From: an uncultured Bacteroides sp.
GTDB lineage: Bacteria > Bacteroidota > Bacteroidia > Bacteroidales > Bacteroidaceae
Length of the DNA: 64,000 bases
Direction: 5' to 3'
NCBI RefSeq assembly: GCF_963675905.1
Contig: NZ_OY780936.1
Location: forward strand, 3,915,946 to 3,979,945
Position 1 is the stretch's first letter; every line of letters begins with the position of its first letter. A program made the position numbers and the translations under genes. The notes beneath the pieces are model-generated. The model did not search any database and was not told the origin of the DNA. It saw nothing but the letters and a program-made list of their open reading frames with translations. Positions 53,568-63,831 of the stretch are shown piece by piece.

Positions 53568-55070
53568 TTAATAACCTGGATTCTGTACCATTGCATTGTT
53601 GCTATCCATTTCTGTTTGAGGGATAGGAAGTAACAGACGATCTTTAGTAACATTTGTTTTTCCAATAGATTTCAGGTAGTTGATAGCATATTCACCATTT
53701 TTCCCGATACGGATCAAATCGAACCAGCGCTGACATTCAAAAGCAAACTCCATGCGGCGTTCGTGTATAATCACTTCTCGCATATCCGATTGAGACTTTC
53801 CACTAATATTAGCCAGACCGGCACGCTTGCGAACAATGTTCAACGGAGTTTCGGCAGCTGTTGTTTTGCTCATTTCATTCAATGCTTCAGCTTTCATCAG
53901 AAGAATATCTGCATAGCGATAAACTACGAAGTTGCTTGGGTTAGTGTTATATTCTGGAGAATCTTTTTTGCTCACAAGGAACTTACGCACGTTGTAACCT
54001 GTGTAAGACCATGAAGGATCATAAGCAATACCATCAAAATCAGGACAGCCTGAATAAAGGACAGTAACATCTTTACGTAAATCACCCGTTTCATAAGAAT
54101 CAACAAATTCCTTAGTTGGCTGATTCCATCCATAACCTCCGGCAACAATACCTGAATTACGAGGGCCCATAAAGGTACTCAACCAGGATGACTGACCGTT
54201 TGTACCCCAAAAGTCATAAGAAGTATCGCCAGTGTATTGGATTTCAAAAATAGATTCGGCACCATTATTGGCCTTAATACCAAAGTTATCTGCATATTTG
54301 TAACCGCTCAGATCATATCCCATGCTTGTAACCTGATCGCAAAGATCTGCAACCTTCTGATAATATTCTGTATGATTGGGGGCTAATACCAAATAGACCT
54401 TTGCTAGTTGAGTACATGCTGCATCTTTGCAAGCACGTCCTAAATCTGTTGAGCTGTAGCTCTTCTTTTCTGGCAACAGATTGATTGCATTCTGACAGTC
54501 GGAAATAATCTGTGCATAGGTTTCATCCAATGTATTGCGGGCAATATCTGTACCCTGACTAGCATCGTGGGGAGCAGTCTCCACAGGAACACCTCCGAAC
54601 AGCTGAGCCAGAATAAAATAGTAATGTGCACGTAGGAAGTAAGCTTCGCCCATGCAGCGATTCTTGATATCTGCATTAATATCAGCATTTGCAACACTCT
54701 GCAATAATGTATTACACTGAGCAATTCCCACCCAGGGACTGCGCCAGACATATAGTGCAAAGCCATTATCACTGGTTGCTGTGAAGTTTGCAGCCTGAAC
54801 TGTTTCAATACCATCAGTACCTCCACCTGCACCTAGATTGCTATTACTTCCAATAATATCAAGCGACCACATGCGCATATTATAAAGATTCGATGACTGA
54901 AGTGGCTTATAACAAGCATTAGTGAGGGCAATTGCAATATTTTCAGTGATTTTAGCATTGGTGCTGACTGCATCTGAAGGGTATTTATCCAAATAATCAC
55001 TGCAGGATGAAAGACTTAATCCCATTAAAATCAGTGCTGAATATATAATCTTTTTCATATAAGTGTTCAT
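53568..55070 (-). CDS. SusD-like glycan-binding lipoprotein (PUL 2)
   Basis: The 500-residue lipoprotein has its lipobox at LSLSSCSDYLDK. RagB/SusD features are NACYKPLQSSNLYNMRMWSL, the helical GEAYFLRAHYYFILAQLFGG segment, and the C-terminal VRKRAGLANISG and RRMEFAFECQRWFDLIR motifs. It forms the lid of the SusC transporter. The ATG at 55070 overlaps the SusC stop (TAATG); Met5 at 55058 gives a more usual MKKIIYSALIL signal, and either is possible. The ligand is presumed to be dextran-type alpha-glucan, from the neighbours. Confidence 0.92.
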   Translation of the reverse strand: MNTYMKKIIYSALILMGLSLSSCSDYLDKYPSDAVSTNAKITENIAIALTNACYKPLQSSNLYNMRMWSLDIIGSNSNLGAGGGTDGIETVQAANFTATSDNGFALYVWRSPWVGIAQCNTLLQSVANADINADIKNRCMGEAYFLRAHYYFILAQLFGGVPVETAPHDASQGTDIARNTLDETYAQIISDCQNAINLLPEKKSYSSTDLGRACKDAACTQLAKVYLVLAPNHTEYYQKVADLCDQVTSMGYDLSGYKYADNFGIKANNGAESIFEIQYTGDTSYDFWGTNGQSSWLSTFMGPRNSGIVAGGYGWNQPTKEFVDSYETGDLRKDVTVLYSGCPDFDGIAYDPSWSYTGYNVRKFLVSKKDSPEYNTNPSNFVVYRYADILLMKAEALNEMSKTTAAETPLNIVRKRAGLANISGKSQSDMREVIIHERRMEFAFECQRWFDLIRIGKNGEYAINYLKSIGKTNVTKDRLLLPIPQTEMDSNNAMVQNPGY

Positions 55071-58069
55071 TAGAAGTTAACATTAAGACCTAAGCTGAAG
55101 GTACGAGACAATGGATAACGGCTACTGTCAATTCCGTTGATAGCAACTTCAGGATCAAAACCAGAGTAATTTGTAAATGTAACTAGGTTCTCGCAAGACA
55201 TATTAATACGGGCAGAGTTAATATTCATCTTTTGGATCCATCGTTGAGGGAAAGTATAGCCAAAAGTTACATTCTTGATACGTAAATAAGAGCCGTTTTC
55301 AATGAAACGATTGGAAGCACGACAGTTTTGATTAGGATCAGCATAGACGGCACGTGGTATTGAATAGCTAGTACCTTCTCCTGTCCATCGGTTAAGAACA
55401 GCTGTTGTCTGGTTGTATGCAGCAGACATACCTTCGGAGCTGATAGCATTCACATTATAAATATCATTACCTTCAACTCCCTGCAAAAAGATTGAAAGAT
55501 CGAAACCTTTATAAGAGAAAGTATTATTCATGGAAAATATCCAGTCAGGATTAGGATTACCAATGATTGTACGGTCATTTTCATTAATAACACCATTATT
55601 GTTTAGATCATTAAACTTGATATCACCGGCAGCTGTACCACCTTGTACCTGAACGGCGTGTTTGGCAACTTCATCACTTGTCTGGAAAATTCCTCCTGTA
55701 ACATAGCCATAAAAAGCATTGATTGGAGCTCCAACTTTCTGGATTGTCAGGTAAGAATTATTATACTGATTCTGATACAAAGGGGTGTTACTATTTAAGT
55801 CAACAATCTTGTTTTTATTGTAAGTGGCAGTAACGGATGTTTCCCACTTGAAAGCATCATTAAAGTTGACTGTGTTCAATGTCATTTCTATACCTTTGTT
55901 CTGAACTTTACCGGCATTGGTAAAGGTTGTTGTTGTGTCTTCGAATCCGGATGTAATAGGAATAGCAGCTTTTACCAACATATCACAAGTATTCTTAATA
56001 TAAGCATCAACGGCAAAGTATACGCGACGATTTAACATAGAAAGATCAAAACCCAGATTAGTTTGACGAACTTCTTCCCAATGAATGTTTGGATTTGCCA
56101 TAGTAACGGTTGACAAGGCATTTACTGTTGTACCACCAAAGCTATAAACACCAGTATTGTAAGTTGATGCAAAATTGTAATTACCAATTTCCTGGCTACC
56201 AGTTATGCCATATCCAAAACGGAATTTCAAATCATCAATAACATTTGTTTTAGGAAACCAGCTTTCTTGTGATATTCGCCAGGCTGTTGAGAAGGATGGG
56301 AAAATACCATATTTATGTCCGGAACCAAAACGAGATGATCCATCACGACGAACTGTAGCGGTTAATAAATATTTGTCTGCATAATCATAATTTGCGCGAG
56401 CCATCAAAGAGAATATAGCCCATTCATTTTGATTACCATCAGCACTTTTGATTGTAGAACCATTGCCCAACTGACTTACAGAATCATACAAGAAACCACT
56501 TTTTTCGGCAGAAATAAAATCATATTTATTATTCTGAGCACTCGTACCAGCCATTACACTAACATGATGTTTTCCAAAGGAGTTATCATAAGTGAAATAG
56601 TTATCCCATAAGTAAGTAAATGATTTTTTGCTTGATTCGTAACGACTTGATTCTGCTACGGCAATCGGTTTCCAGGCATAAGCTGGAGTGAAGTTATTTT
56701 CATACCAGAACTTAGCATCGTACCCAAAAGTACTTTTAAACTTCAGACACTTGGCAAAAGTTATTTCGGCAGAAATATTTGCCAGCAAGTTATATCCTTT
56801 TGTATTGTTATGGGTTGTTTCTGTTGTACCAATCGGATTGCGAATGTCACCATACCAATAAGCATTTCCTATTGGGCCGGACCATCCTCCATTCTCATCT
56901 TTTATACTTTGGGTTGGCAAAGCATACATTGCATTGGCAATACTATAATCGCCGGAGTTTTTATTATCGGTACTAAATGTAATATTGTTAATAAGCTTCA
57001 ACCAATTATTAAGTTTGAAGTCGGTGTTGCTTTGAAAAGTATAACGACGATAATCTGTGTTACGCACAATACCATCTTGATCATAAAGTCCACCTGATAT
57101 ATAATAGTGCTTGGTTTCATCACCGCCAGAGAAATTCAAAGTATAATTTTGTGTTACACCTGTCTTTAGTAACTCATCGAGCCAGTTAGTTCCGATACCT
57201 AGAGTAGAAGGATCACTCCAGGCAGGATTAGTTCCCAAACCTGCATTACCTAACATATCATTGCTATATGCAGCATACTGTTTTGCGTTCAGCATGTCGG
57301 GTACATTTGTTGCATCCTGAATGTTCCAGTTGGCTGTGACTCCGATAATTCCTTTTCCGTTTTTACCTTTCTTTGTAGAAATCAGGACTACACCATTTGC
57401 TCCACGTGAACCATAAATGGCTGTAGCAGATGCATCTTTAAGAACATCGACCCGTTCCACATCCACCATGTTAATAGAGGATAATCCCAGGTCAGTAGGT
57501 ACACCATCGATAACAACCAGTGGATTACTGTTGTTGATAGTACCTAATCCACGAATCTTAATAGTTACATTATCACCCGGAGCACCGGCATCGTTTATCT
57601 GTACACCCGATACTTTGCCTTGCAAAGCCTGACCAATATTGGCCACAGGAGCATCCTTCAGGTCTTTGGCACCCACAGAACCGACAGCACCCGTTAAATC
57701 ACTCTTTTTGGCTGTTCCATAACCGATAACAACTACTTCATTCAGTACCTTACTGTCTTCCTGCAAGACTATATTTAAAATACTCTTTGCGGCAACATGT
57801 TGTTCCTGGGGTAAATAACCAATAAAAGAGAACACCAACGTTGATTTAGGATTTACATTAGAAAGTACATAATGGCCATCAACGTCTGTAATTGTTCCAT
57901 TTGTTGTACCTTTTACAACGACATTTGCTCCAATGATTGGTTCGCCGGAATCAGCTTTGACCTGTCCTTGAACCTTAATTTGCTGTGCAAAAACATTCAC
58001 TGAAAAAAATAGCCCCAGCAACCATAAGAATATGCCGCTGTAGCTTTTTGATTGAAATACTTTTTTCAT
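55070..58069 (-). CDS. SusC-like TonB-dependent transporter (PUL 2)
   Basis: The 999-residue outer-membrane protein has a signal peptide, a regulatory-like domain (VQGQVKADSGEPIIGANVVV), the TonB-box region (LNEVVVIGYGTAKKSDLTGAV), the plug (IKIRGLGTINNSNPLVVIDG) and barrel strands to the C-terminal FSLGLNVNF. No STN signalling domain. It imports glucan oligosaccharide with TonB energy. A -7 box TATTTTTG lies on the minus strand at 58129-58122, about 55 nt upstream, with no -33 match, as expected for an activator-dependent promoter controlled by the SusR-like gene upstream. Confidence 0.94.
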   Translation of the reverse strand: MKKVFQSKSYSGIFLWLLGLFFSVNVFAQQIKVQGQVKADSGEPIIGANVVVKGTTNGTITDVDGHYVLSNVNPKSTLVFSFIGYLPQEQHVAAKSILNIVLQEDSKVLNEVVVIGYGTAKKSDLTGAVGSVGAKDLKDAPVANIGQALQGKVSGVQINDAGAPGDNVTIKIRGLGTINNSNPLVVIDGVPTDLGLSSINMVDVERVDVLKDASATAIYGSRGANGVVLISTKKGKNGKGIIGVTANWNIQDATNVPDMLNAKQYAAYSNDMLGNAGLGTNPAWSDPSTLGIGTNWLDELLKTGVTQNYTLNFSGGDETKHYYISGGLYDQDGIVRNTDYRRYTFQSNTDFKLNNWLKLINNITFSTDNKNSGDYSIANAMYALPTQSIKDENGGWSGPIGNAYWYGDIRNPIGTTETTHNNTKGYNLLANISAEITFAKCLKFKSTFGYDAKFWYENNFTPAYAWKPIAVAESSRYESSKKSFTYLWDNYFTYDNSFGKHHVSVMAGTSAQNNKYDFISAEKSGFLYDSVSQLGNGSTIKSADGNQNEWAIFSLMARANYDYADKYLLTATVRRDGSSRFGSGHKYGIFPSFSTAWRISQESWFPKTNVIDDLKFRFGYGITGSQEIGNYNFASTYNTGVYSFGGTTVNALSTVTMANPNIHWEEVRQTNLGFDLSMLNRRVYFAVDAYIKNTCDMLVKAAIPITSGFEDTTTTFTNAGKVQNKGIEMTLNTVNFNDAFKWETSVTATYNKNKIVDLNSNTPLYQNQYNNSYLTIQKVGAPINAFYGYVTGGIFQTSDEVAKHAVQVQGGTAAGDIKFNDLNNNGVINENDRTIIGNPNPDWIFSMNNTFSYKGFDLSIFLQGVEGNDIYNVNAISSEGMSAAYNQTTAVLNRWTGEGTSYSIPRAVYADPNQNCRASNRFIENGSYLRIKNVTFGYTFPQRWIQKMNINSARINMSCENLVTFTNYSGFDPEVAINGIDSSRYPLSRTFSLGLNVNF

Positions 58070-58121
58070 AAATGAAATTTAAAGTTAATATAATTGTTAC
58101 TTGCAACTTATCATTGCACCA

Positions 58122-58129
58122 CAAAAATA
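58122..58129 (-). promoter_or_regulatory. -7 box of PUL 2 susC
   Basis: TATTTTTG on the minus strand matches TAnnTTTG. The -33 position lacks TTTG, so activation by the adjacent SusR-like regulator is plausible. Confidence 0.55.
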
Positions 58130-58249
58130 TTTAATCTTAGACCTTCATTTATAATAGATAGAAAAAAAGTAGTACTTTTTGAAGTTTATGTATTTGATAA
58201 CTAATGTTTTATATTCTTTTTAGACACCTAAAAAAGTAGTTGTTTTTAT

Positions 58250-59920
58250 TTATTTTTTTGTTATTCTACTTATGTTCATTACTTTCTCTTCGAGCTCATT
58301 CCTGTCGCCAATAGCTTTATTACGGACCTTTACACGATAATTATAGATTGTAGTAACAGAATAACGGAGAAACTCGGCTATCTTAACGCTATCAGTAATC
58401 CCAAGGCGAATGAGTGCAAAAATGCGTAATACAGTGGTTAACTGATTTTCTGATTTAGGATATTCACGACCATCTTCTACTAACAACTCATTAAATTCAT
58501 CCACAAAGTTTGGGAATAAATGCAGAAATGTATCATCAAAGTTTTCATAAAACTCTTTCAATTCATCCTCAATAATCTGATTAGAGCGTAGTTTTTTGAA
58601 CAGAGCTTCAACTTTCTCATTCTGAGCAATCTTGCACAATAAATGACGATAATTCTCCATCTTGTCAATATGCAGAGAACAGAAATTCATATAATGACCT
58701 ATGTATTCCTCTTTGATACGATTAGATTCAATAAGAGCATTATTTGAATCTCTTAATTGTTTATTTGATTCGACGAGTTTTTCATTCAGAAGTTTCTGTT
58801 CAATATTCATTTCTTGCAAGCCTTTTGCCAGATTCTGGAGTTGCTCACGGGCAAGAACTAAGTTTTTGTATTGTTTATAAAGAAAGAAGAGCGCAAACAT
58901 TAATAAAATAGTCAGAAAGCTAACGATAGCCAGCGCGATAGTTCGTTGCATTTCTTTCTTATGCAATTTTTGCTGATAAGCCTTTTCTACTATCGGGAAG
59001 AACTTGGAAACTTCAATAGTTCGTAAACGTGCATTACAGAATGCAGCATCTTCCATTGAACATTTCAGATAATTGTAAGAACGATCTAAATCACCTTCAT
59101 CATAAAGAATCTGAGCTAATTCACGCAATGACACATATTCCTTAACTCCTCTTTCAATGTCAGAGAGTGACGATATAGCTAAATAGTACTTTCTCTTTTC
59201 ATTATCATGATTCTTTTGATAAGCGAGAGACATGGTATATGCTAATGTTCCGATACTAGGATCCGTTTTCTTAAGACTATTCATATAACCGGATAGTAAA
59301 GAGATAGCTTCCTTCACTTTGTTATTATAGATTAATCCATCTGCTTTTACAATAACGTATGCATAAGTTTGTTTTTTATTGACTATCAATAATGAATCCC
59401 GATAATGGTCTGTTAATTGAGCATACTTTTTCTTGTCTGATTCAAGCATGGAATAGTCACTCATTAAACCGTAAATTGTTCTGTATAGGTAGTAATAATA
59501 TGGAACAAGGTATTCGGCAAGCTTACTTCTGTCTATGGTTTTCAGGATATCCATTGCTTCTTTATACATTCCAGTAATACCATAGACTTCAGCTAAATTC
59601 ATATTAGAATCGTCTATATATGATCCTTTACCAATCTTTTTGGCCAACTGCATTTTCTTCTGGGCATAATAAGCGCATGAATCAGTATTAAATGCCCGAA
59701 ACTCATCGAATATTTTGCCTAAAATAGCATAATTTTGCTCATCATTCTGCAAAGGAAAAATACTTTCAATTTGCTTGATACGACCCACCTTATCTTTAAA
59801 ATAAGACTCACGGTTTTTAATCGTGTGATCAAGCTCATTCAATAAAGATTCAATATCCTGACCTTTTACATAAGAGATATTGCAAATTATCAATATAAAA
59901 AGGATTATAATCTTTTTCAT
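58250..59920 (-). CDS. SusR-like membrane-bound transcriptional regulator, DUF6377 type
   Basis: The 556-residue protein has a signal peptide, a periplasmic TPR-like sensor (residues about 20-320), one membrane helix near 325-350 (TIALAIVSFLTILLMFALFF), a coiled-coil segment (LVLAREQLQNLAKGLQEMNI) and a cytoplasmic DNA-binding region (about 455-540, LGITDSVKIAEFLRYSVTTI... YNYRVKVRNKAIG). This is the architecture of SusR, which senses glucan oligosaccharides in the periplasm and activates sus genes. It lies upstream of PUL 2 susC on the same strand and is transcribed after the SGNH gene with a 5-bp gap. Confidence 0.87.
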   Translation of the reverse strand: MKKIIILFILIICNISYVKGQDIESLLNELDHTIKNRESYFKDKVGRIKQIESIFPLQNDEQNYAILGKIFDEFRAFNTDSCAYYAQKKMQLAKKIGKGSYIDDSNMNLAEVYGITGMYKEAMDILKTIDRSKLAEYLVPYYYYLYRTIYGLMSDYSMLESDKKKYAQLTDHYRDSLLIVNKKQTYAYVIVKADGLIYNNKVKEAISLLSGYMNSLKKTDPSIGTLAYTMSLAYQKNHDNEKRKYYLAISSLSDIERGVKEYVSLRELAQILYDEGDLDRSYNYLKCSMEDAAFCNARLRTIEVSKFFPIVEKAYQQKLHKKEMQRTIALAIVSFLTILLMFALFFLYKQYKNLVLAREQLQNLAKGLQEMNIEQKLLNEKLVESNKQLRDSNNALIESNRIKEEYIGHYMNFCSLHIDKMENYRHLLCKIAQNEKVEALFKKLRSNQIIEDELKEFYENFDDTFLHLFPNFVDEFNELLVEDGREYPKSENQLTTVLRIFALIRLGITDSVKIAEFLRYSVTTIYNYRVKVRNKAIGDRNELEEKVMNISRITKK

Positions 59921-59925
59921 GTATA

Positions 59926-60993
59926 TTATTTCATATATTTCTTAATAACAGGATAAAGCAATTCTGAATAACGCATAAAGCCAAGATCGGTAAAATGAAT
60001 GCCGTCTACCATTGCTTCACCATCATTGCCAACCATGTTTTTGGAGGAAAGGAAATAAATGTTCTTCTCGCCACGTTTTTTAAGAGTCTGAAAGAATGCA
60101 TTGATAGTTTCGTTTTTATCCTTCACTTCCTTAGCCATTCTTTGATCGAAGCGACTGTGGGTAAATATCGGATCTTCCACGAACAGTATCGGAGTATCCG
60201 GATGGCGGCTTCTGATAATAGTATAGAACTTGTCTGCCCGTTCTTTCATTTGTTCTACGGTAGCGTTTGGCACAAAGTCGAGAATGTACATCAATGCGTC
60301 TACATTAGCAATTACATCTGCAATTTCCAGATCTAATTGTCCGTTGCCGCTGAATCCTAGATTAATTGCTTCACGATTTAGCCATCGAGACAGAATGTTT
60401 GTATGTGCCATACCCGGACGGGAAGCACAACCTCCTTGAAGAATACTGGTGCCATAGAATACAAGAGGTTTCTGGCGAATAGGCCAGTCAACAGCTGGTT
60501 GAGAGATTTCCGATAAAGAATCTACACCTATCGATAAGGAGGTAACTCCATCATAAAGCGGGAGATACAACATATATTCCCGCTTTTCTGGTTTCATATC
60601 TGTTATGATTGTTGCAGTATTTACTTTTCCCGACGGACGTCCGCTGTTAACAAATACCCATTTACCGTCTTGCAGACAATAGAGATCGAGCCCTTTTACG
60701 CCTGTATCGGTCATGTGATTCATACTTCTATTTAAGAGTACTTCCCATTTTGCTGCAATAGTTGTGGAGTTGGAGCTGAAACGAATTGCCAGTCCGGCAC
60801 TGTTTTGTCCCAGTTCCCATAAAGGTTTGCGGGATATATTTCTCAAAGAATCCGGTAAACGCTCATAACGCGTGGCTGTACTTTGTGTAGCTTTCCCTAA
60901 TAAAGGAAAGGCTGAAGCGTCGTGGTATACGAGCTGTCCTTTTGCTGTTAATGTAAATAACAGCATAGCAATAAGTATAATGTGTGTTTTCAT
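59926..60993 (-). CDS. SGNH/GDSL hydrolase, secreted
   Basis: The 355-residue protein has a signal (MKTHIILIAMLLFTLTAKGQ), an N-terminal beta-sandwich of the type fused to carbohydrate esterases (about residues 25-165), and an SGNH domain: block I YGTSILQGGCASRPGMAH (Ser near residue 183), the Gly in SGNGQLDLEIADV, and block V DGIHFTDLGF with the Asp-x-x-His pair. It may remove acetyl or acyl groups from glycans. It is not an expected part of a dextran locus, yet it shares a transcript with the SusR-like gene. Alternative: a separate function of that operon. Confidence 0.8.
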   Translation of the reverse strand: MKTHIILIAMLLFTLTAKGQLVYHDASAFPLLGKATQSTATRYERLPDSLRNISRKPLWELGQNSAGLAIRFSSNSTTIAAKWEVLLNRSMNHMTDTGVKGLDLYCLQDGKWVFVNSGRPSGKVNTATIITDMKPEKREYMLYLPLYDGVTSLSIGVDSLSEISQPAVDWPIRQKPLVFYGTSILQGGCASRPGMAHTNILSRWLNREAINLGFSGNGQLDLEIADVIANVDALMYILDFVPNATVEQMKERADKFYTIIRSRHPDTPILFVEDPIFTHSRFDQRMAKEVKDKNETINAFFQTLKKRGEKNIYFLSSKNMVGNDGEAMVDGIHFTDLGFMRYSELLYPVIKKYMK

Positions 60994-61031
60994 ATAGAGT
61001 ATAAATAAGTAAATAAGAAATTATTTCCTGT

Positions 61032-61050
61032 CAAAGTTAGCACAAAATTA
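61032..61050 (-). promoter_or_regulatory. Overlapping -7 boxes before the SGNH gene
   Basis: On the minus strand, TAATTTTG (61050-61043) and TAACTTTG (61039-61032) both match TAnnTTTG, 39-50 nt before the SGNH start. Confidence 0.45.
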
Positions 61051-61107
61051 TAATGTAATCATATATAATTTTCTTATTTCTTTTATAGTAATATGTTCCT
61101 TAAACTA

Positions 61108-61115
61108 TATCTTTG
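61108..61115 (+). promoter_or_regulatory. -7 box of the GH3 gene
   Basis: TATCTTTG matches TAnnTTTG 22 nt before the start codon. No -33 TTG is found at the standard distance. Confidence 0.5.
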
Positions 61116-61137
61116 TAAGCGTTAAACATCTTTTTGA

Positions 61138-63750
61138 ATGAATATTATGAATTTTACACATTTAATTAAACGGAACCTGGGCATAGTCTGCCTTTGTTCT
61201 CTGTCAATAGGTATTTCTGCCCAGGAGGCATATAAAAATCCGAAGTTAACTCCTACGGAAAGGGCTAAAGATTTGCTCAAACGACTAACATTAGAAGAAA
61301 AAGTTGCTCTCATGCAAAACTCCTCGAAGCCTATACCACGATTGGGTATCAAGGCATACGACTGGTGGAGCGAAGCTCTTCATGGTATTGCGCGTGCCGG
61401 TAATGCAACTGTTTTTCCACAAACAATAGGTATGGCTGCTTCTTTTGATGATGCACTTCTTTATAAAGTGTTCGATGCGGTGAGTGATGAGGCTCGGGTA
61501 AAATACCGCCAGTTTAGTAGTTCGGGACAGTTCGGACGATATCAGGGACTTACCGTGTGGACTCCCAATATCAATATTTTCCGTGATCCACGCTGGGGAA
61601 GGGGACAGGAGACTTATGGTGAAGATCCTTATCTGACTAGTCGCATGGGGCAAGCTGTGGTTCATGGACTTCAGGGAACTCCGAAAGCGGGTTACGATAA
61701 ACTTCATGCTTGTGCCAAACATTTTGCTGTGCACAGCGGACCGGAGTGGAACAGGCATACTTACAATGCTGAGAATATCTCACCGCGTGATTTATGGGAA
61801 ACCTATCTGCCTGCTTTCAAAGACCTCGTACAAAAGGCGGATGTAAAAGAGGTGATGTGTGCTTACAACAGTTTTGAAGGATCACCCTGCTGCGGATCCA
61901 ACCGTTTGCTTATGCAGATATTACGTGACGAATGGAAATATAAACATTTGGTTGTAAGCGATTGCTGGGCAATAAATGATATCTATATGCCCGTACCAAA
62001 AGGACACGGTGCAGAACCCGATCCTGCTCATGCAGCATCAAGAGCTGTGGCTAGTGGTACGGATGTGGAATGTGGTTCTGTTTACGGAAACCTTCCGGCT
62101 GCCGTGAAACAAGGACTTATTAATGAAGACAAGATTAATCAGTCTGTTGTCCGCTTACTGAAAGCTCGTTTTGAGCTCGGCGAAATGGATGATCCTTCTT
62201 TGGTTCCATGGATGCAGCTGAAAGATGAAGTTATCAACAGCCCGGAGCATCAGCAACTGGCACTTAAGATAGCGCAGGAAAGTATGACTTTGTTGCAGAA
62301 CAGAGACAATTTGCTGCCATTAGCTAAGAATCTGAAAGTAGCGGTGATGGGACCAAATGCAACGGATTCTGTCACTATGTGGGCCAATTACAACGGACTT
62401 CCATATCATACTACAACGATTCTTGAAGGTATAAAGAATAAGATAGGAGCAGATAAGGTAACTTATGTTCAGGGTTGTGGTTATACACAGAATGTTGCAC
62501 TGAACAGCTTTTTCGATCAGTGCGCATTAAACGGTAAACCTGGTTTCGAAGCTATATATTGGAATAATACAGATTTTAGTGGAGAAGCTATTGCCAACGA
62601 CTGGCTTACCACTCCGCTAAACTTTTCCGCTGCCGGTGGAACCGTCTTTTCACGTGGGGTACCGTTGTCTAATTTCTCTGCCCGCTATCATTCAGTCTTT
62701 ACCTCGAAAGAGTCCGGTAATGTTTCATTTAATATGAATTTAAACGGATCATATACACTTTTTATTGATGGTGTTCAGCAAAGTAAAGGTAGAAGTATCG
62801 GTTTACCTACCAACGTTTTTACATTGAAAGCAGAGGCTGGTAAATCGTATGATATTCAACTGGATTATAGCGTACATTATGACGGCACCCTTAACTTTGA
62901 TTTTGGTAAAGAGGAGAATCTCGATTTTACCAAAACAATAGCTAGTGTGAAAGATGCAGATGTGGTTGTTTTTGTTGGCGGTATTTCTCCTAAACTGGAA
63001 GGAGAGGAGATGGCTGTTAAAGCTGATGGATTCAAAGGAGGCGACCGTACAAATATTGAATTGCCTGCTGTTCAGCGTGAGTTGCTTCAGCAATTGTATA
63101 ATGCCGGTAAAAAAGTGGTGTTTGTAAACTGCTCGGGCTCTGCTCTGGGTTTGGTGCCTGAGACTAAGAGTTGTGAAGCAATTCTGCAAGCATGGTATCC
63201 CGGTCAGGCTGCTGGTACTGCTGTAGCCGATGTTTTGTTTGGCGATTACAATCCTGCCGGACGTTTGCCGGTTACTTTCTATAAAAACGTAGAGCAACTT
63301 CCTGATTTTGAAAATTACAATATGAAAGGTCGCACTTATCGTTACTTTAAGGGTGAGGCTCTCTTCCCATTTGGTTACGGGTTGAGCTATACAACTTTTG
63401 CTTATGGGAATGCCAAATTAGCTAAATCCGTTGTAAAGGCAGGTGGTTCGGTAGAACTGACTATTCCTGTTAGTAACACAGGTCAACGAGTTGGAGAAGA
63501 AGTTATGCAAGTATATCTTAGCCGTCCGTCCGATGTAGATGGTCCAACTAAAACGCTTCGGGCATTTCGTCGTGTATCTTTAAAAGCCGGCGAAAATAAA
63601 CAAGTAACTATCAAGCTGACAGCAGATGATTTACAGTGGTTCGATACACAATCGAACACCATGAGATGTGTGCCGGGAGAATATAAACTACTCTATGGCG
63701 GAAGCTCTGCTGATAAGGATTTAAAAGTATTGTGGTTTAAAATGAATTAG
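61138..63750 (+). CDS. Beta-xylosidase-like GH3 glycosidase with inserted PA14 domain
   Basis: The 870-residue secreted protein has a signal peptide and a GH3 N-terminal barrel with YDWWSEALHGIARAG, a phrase typical of the xylosidase branch, and CAKHFAVHSGPEWNRHTYN. The nucleophile Asp is in LVVSDCWAINDIY (about residue 274). A PA14 domain occupies about 450-590 (YWNNTDFSGEAIANDWLTTP) inside the C-terminal GH3 domain, and a fibronectin-III-like domain ends the protein. The substrate class is beta-xyloside or beta-glucoside. It is divergent from the SGNH/SusR-like operon and has no transporter next to it. The start at 61138 has an alternative at 61147. Confidence 0.88.
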   Translation: MNIMNFTHLIKRNLGIVCLCSLSIGISAQEAYKNPKLTPTERAKDLLKRLTLEEKVALMQNSSKPIPRLGIKAYDWWSEALHGIARAGNATVFPQTIGMAASFDDALLYKVFDAVSDEARVKYRQFSSSGQFGRYQGLTVWTPNINIFRDPRWGRGQETYGEDPYLTSRMGQAVVHGLQGTPKAGYDKLHACAKHFAVHSGPEWNRHTYNAENISPRDLWETYLPAFKDLVQKADVKEVMCAYNSFEGSPCCGSNRLLMQILRDEWKYKHLVVSDCWAINDIYMPVPKGHGAEPDPAHAASRAVASGTDVECGSVYGNLPAAVKQGLINEDKINQSVVRLLKARFELGEMDDPSLVPWMQLKDEVINSPEHQQLALKIAQESMTLLQNRDNLLPLAKNLKVAVMGPNATDSVTMWANYNGLPYHTTTILEGIKNKIGADKVTYVQGCGYTQNVALNSFFDQCALNGKPGFEAIYWNNTDFSGEAIANDWLTTPLNFSAAGGTVFSRGVPLSNFSARYHSVFTSKESGNVSFNMNLNGSYTLFIDGVQQSKGRSIGLPTNVFTLKAEAGKSYDIQLDYSVHYDGTLNFDFGKEENLDFTKTIASVKDADVVVFVGGISPKLEGEEMAVKADGFKGGDRTNIELPAVQRELLQQLYNAGKKVVFVNCSGSALGLVPETKSCEAILQAWYPGQAAGTAVADVLFGDYNPAGRLPVTFYKNVEQLPDFENYNMKGRTYRYFKGEALFPFGYGLSYTTFAYGNAKLAKSVVKAGGSVELTIPVSNTGQRVGEEVMQVYLSRPSDVDGPTKTLRAFRRVSLKAGENKQVTIKLTADDLQWFDTQSNTMRCVPGEYKLLYGGSSADKDLKVLWFKMN

Positions 63751-63761
63751 TTCATATATAT

Positions 63762-63797
63762 AAAATGGAGTTCCACAAAGAAGAGAAACTCCATTTT
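63762..63797 (+). terminator. Terminator after GH3
   Basis: AAAATGGAGTT pairs with AACTCCATTTT (63787-63797), 11 bp after the stop codon. Confidence 0.8.
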
Positions 63798-63831
63798 ACA
63801 TTATATTGTATAGCTATCTAAATAGTACAAA

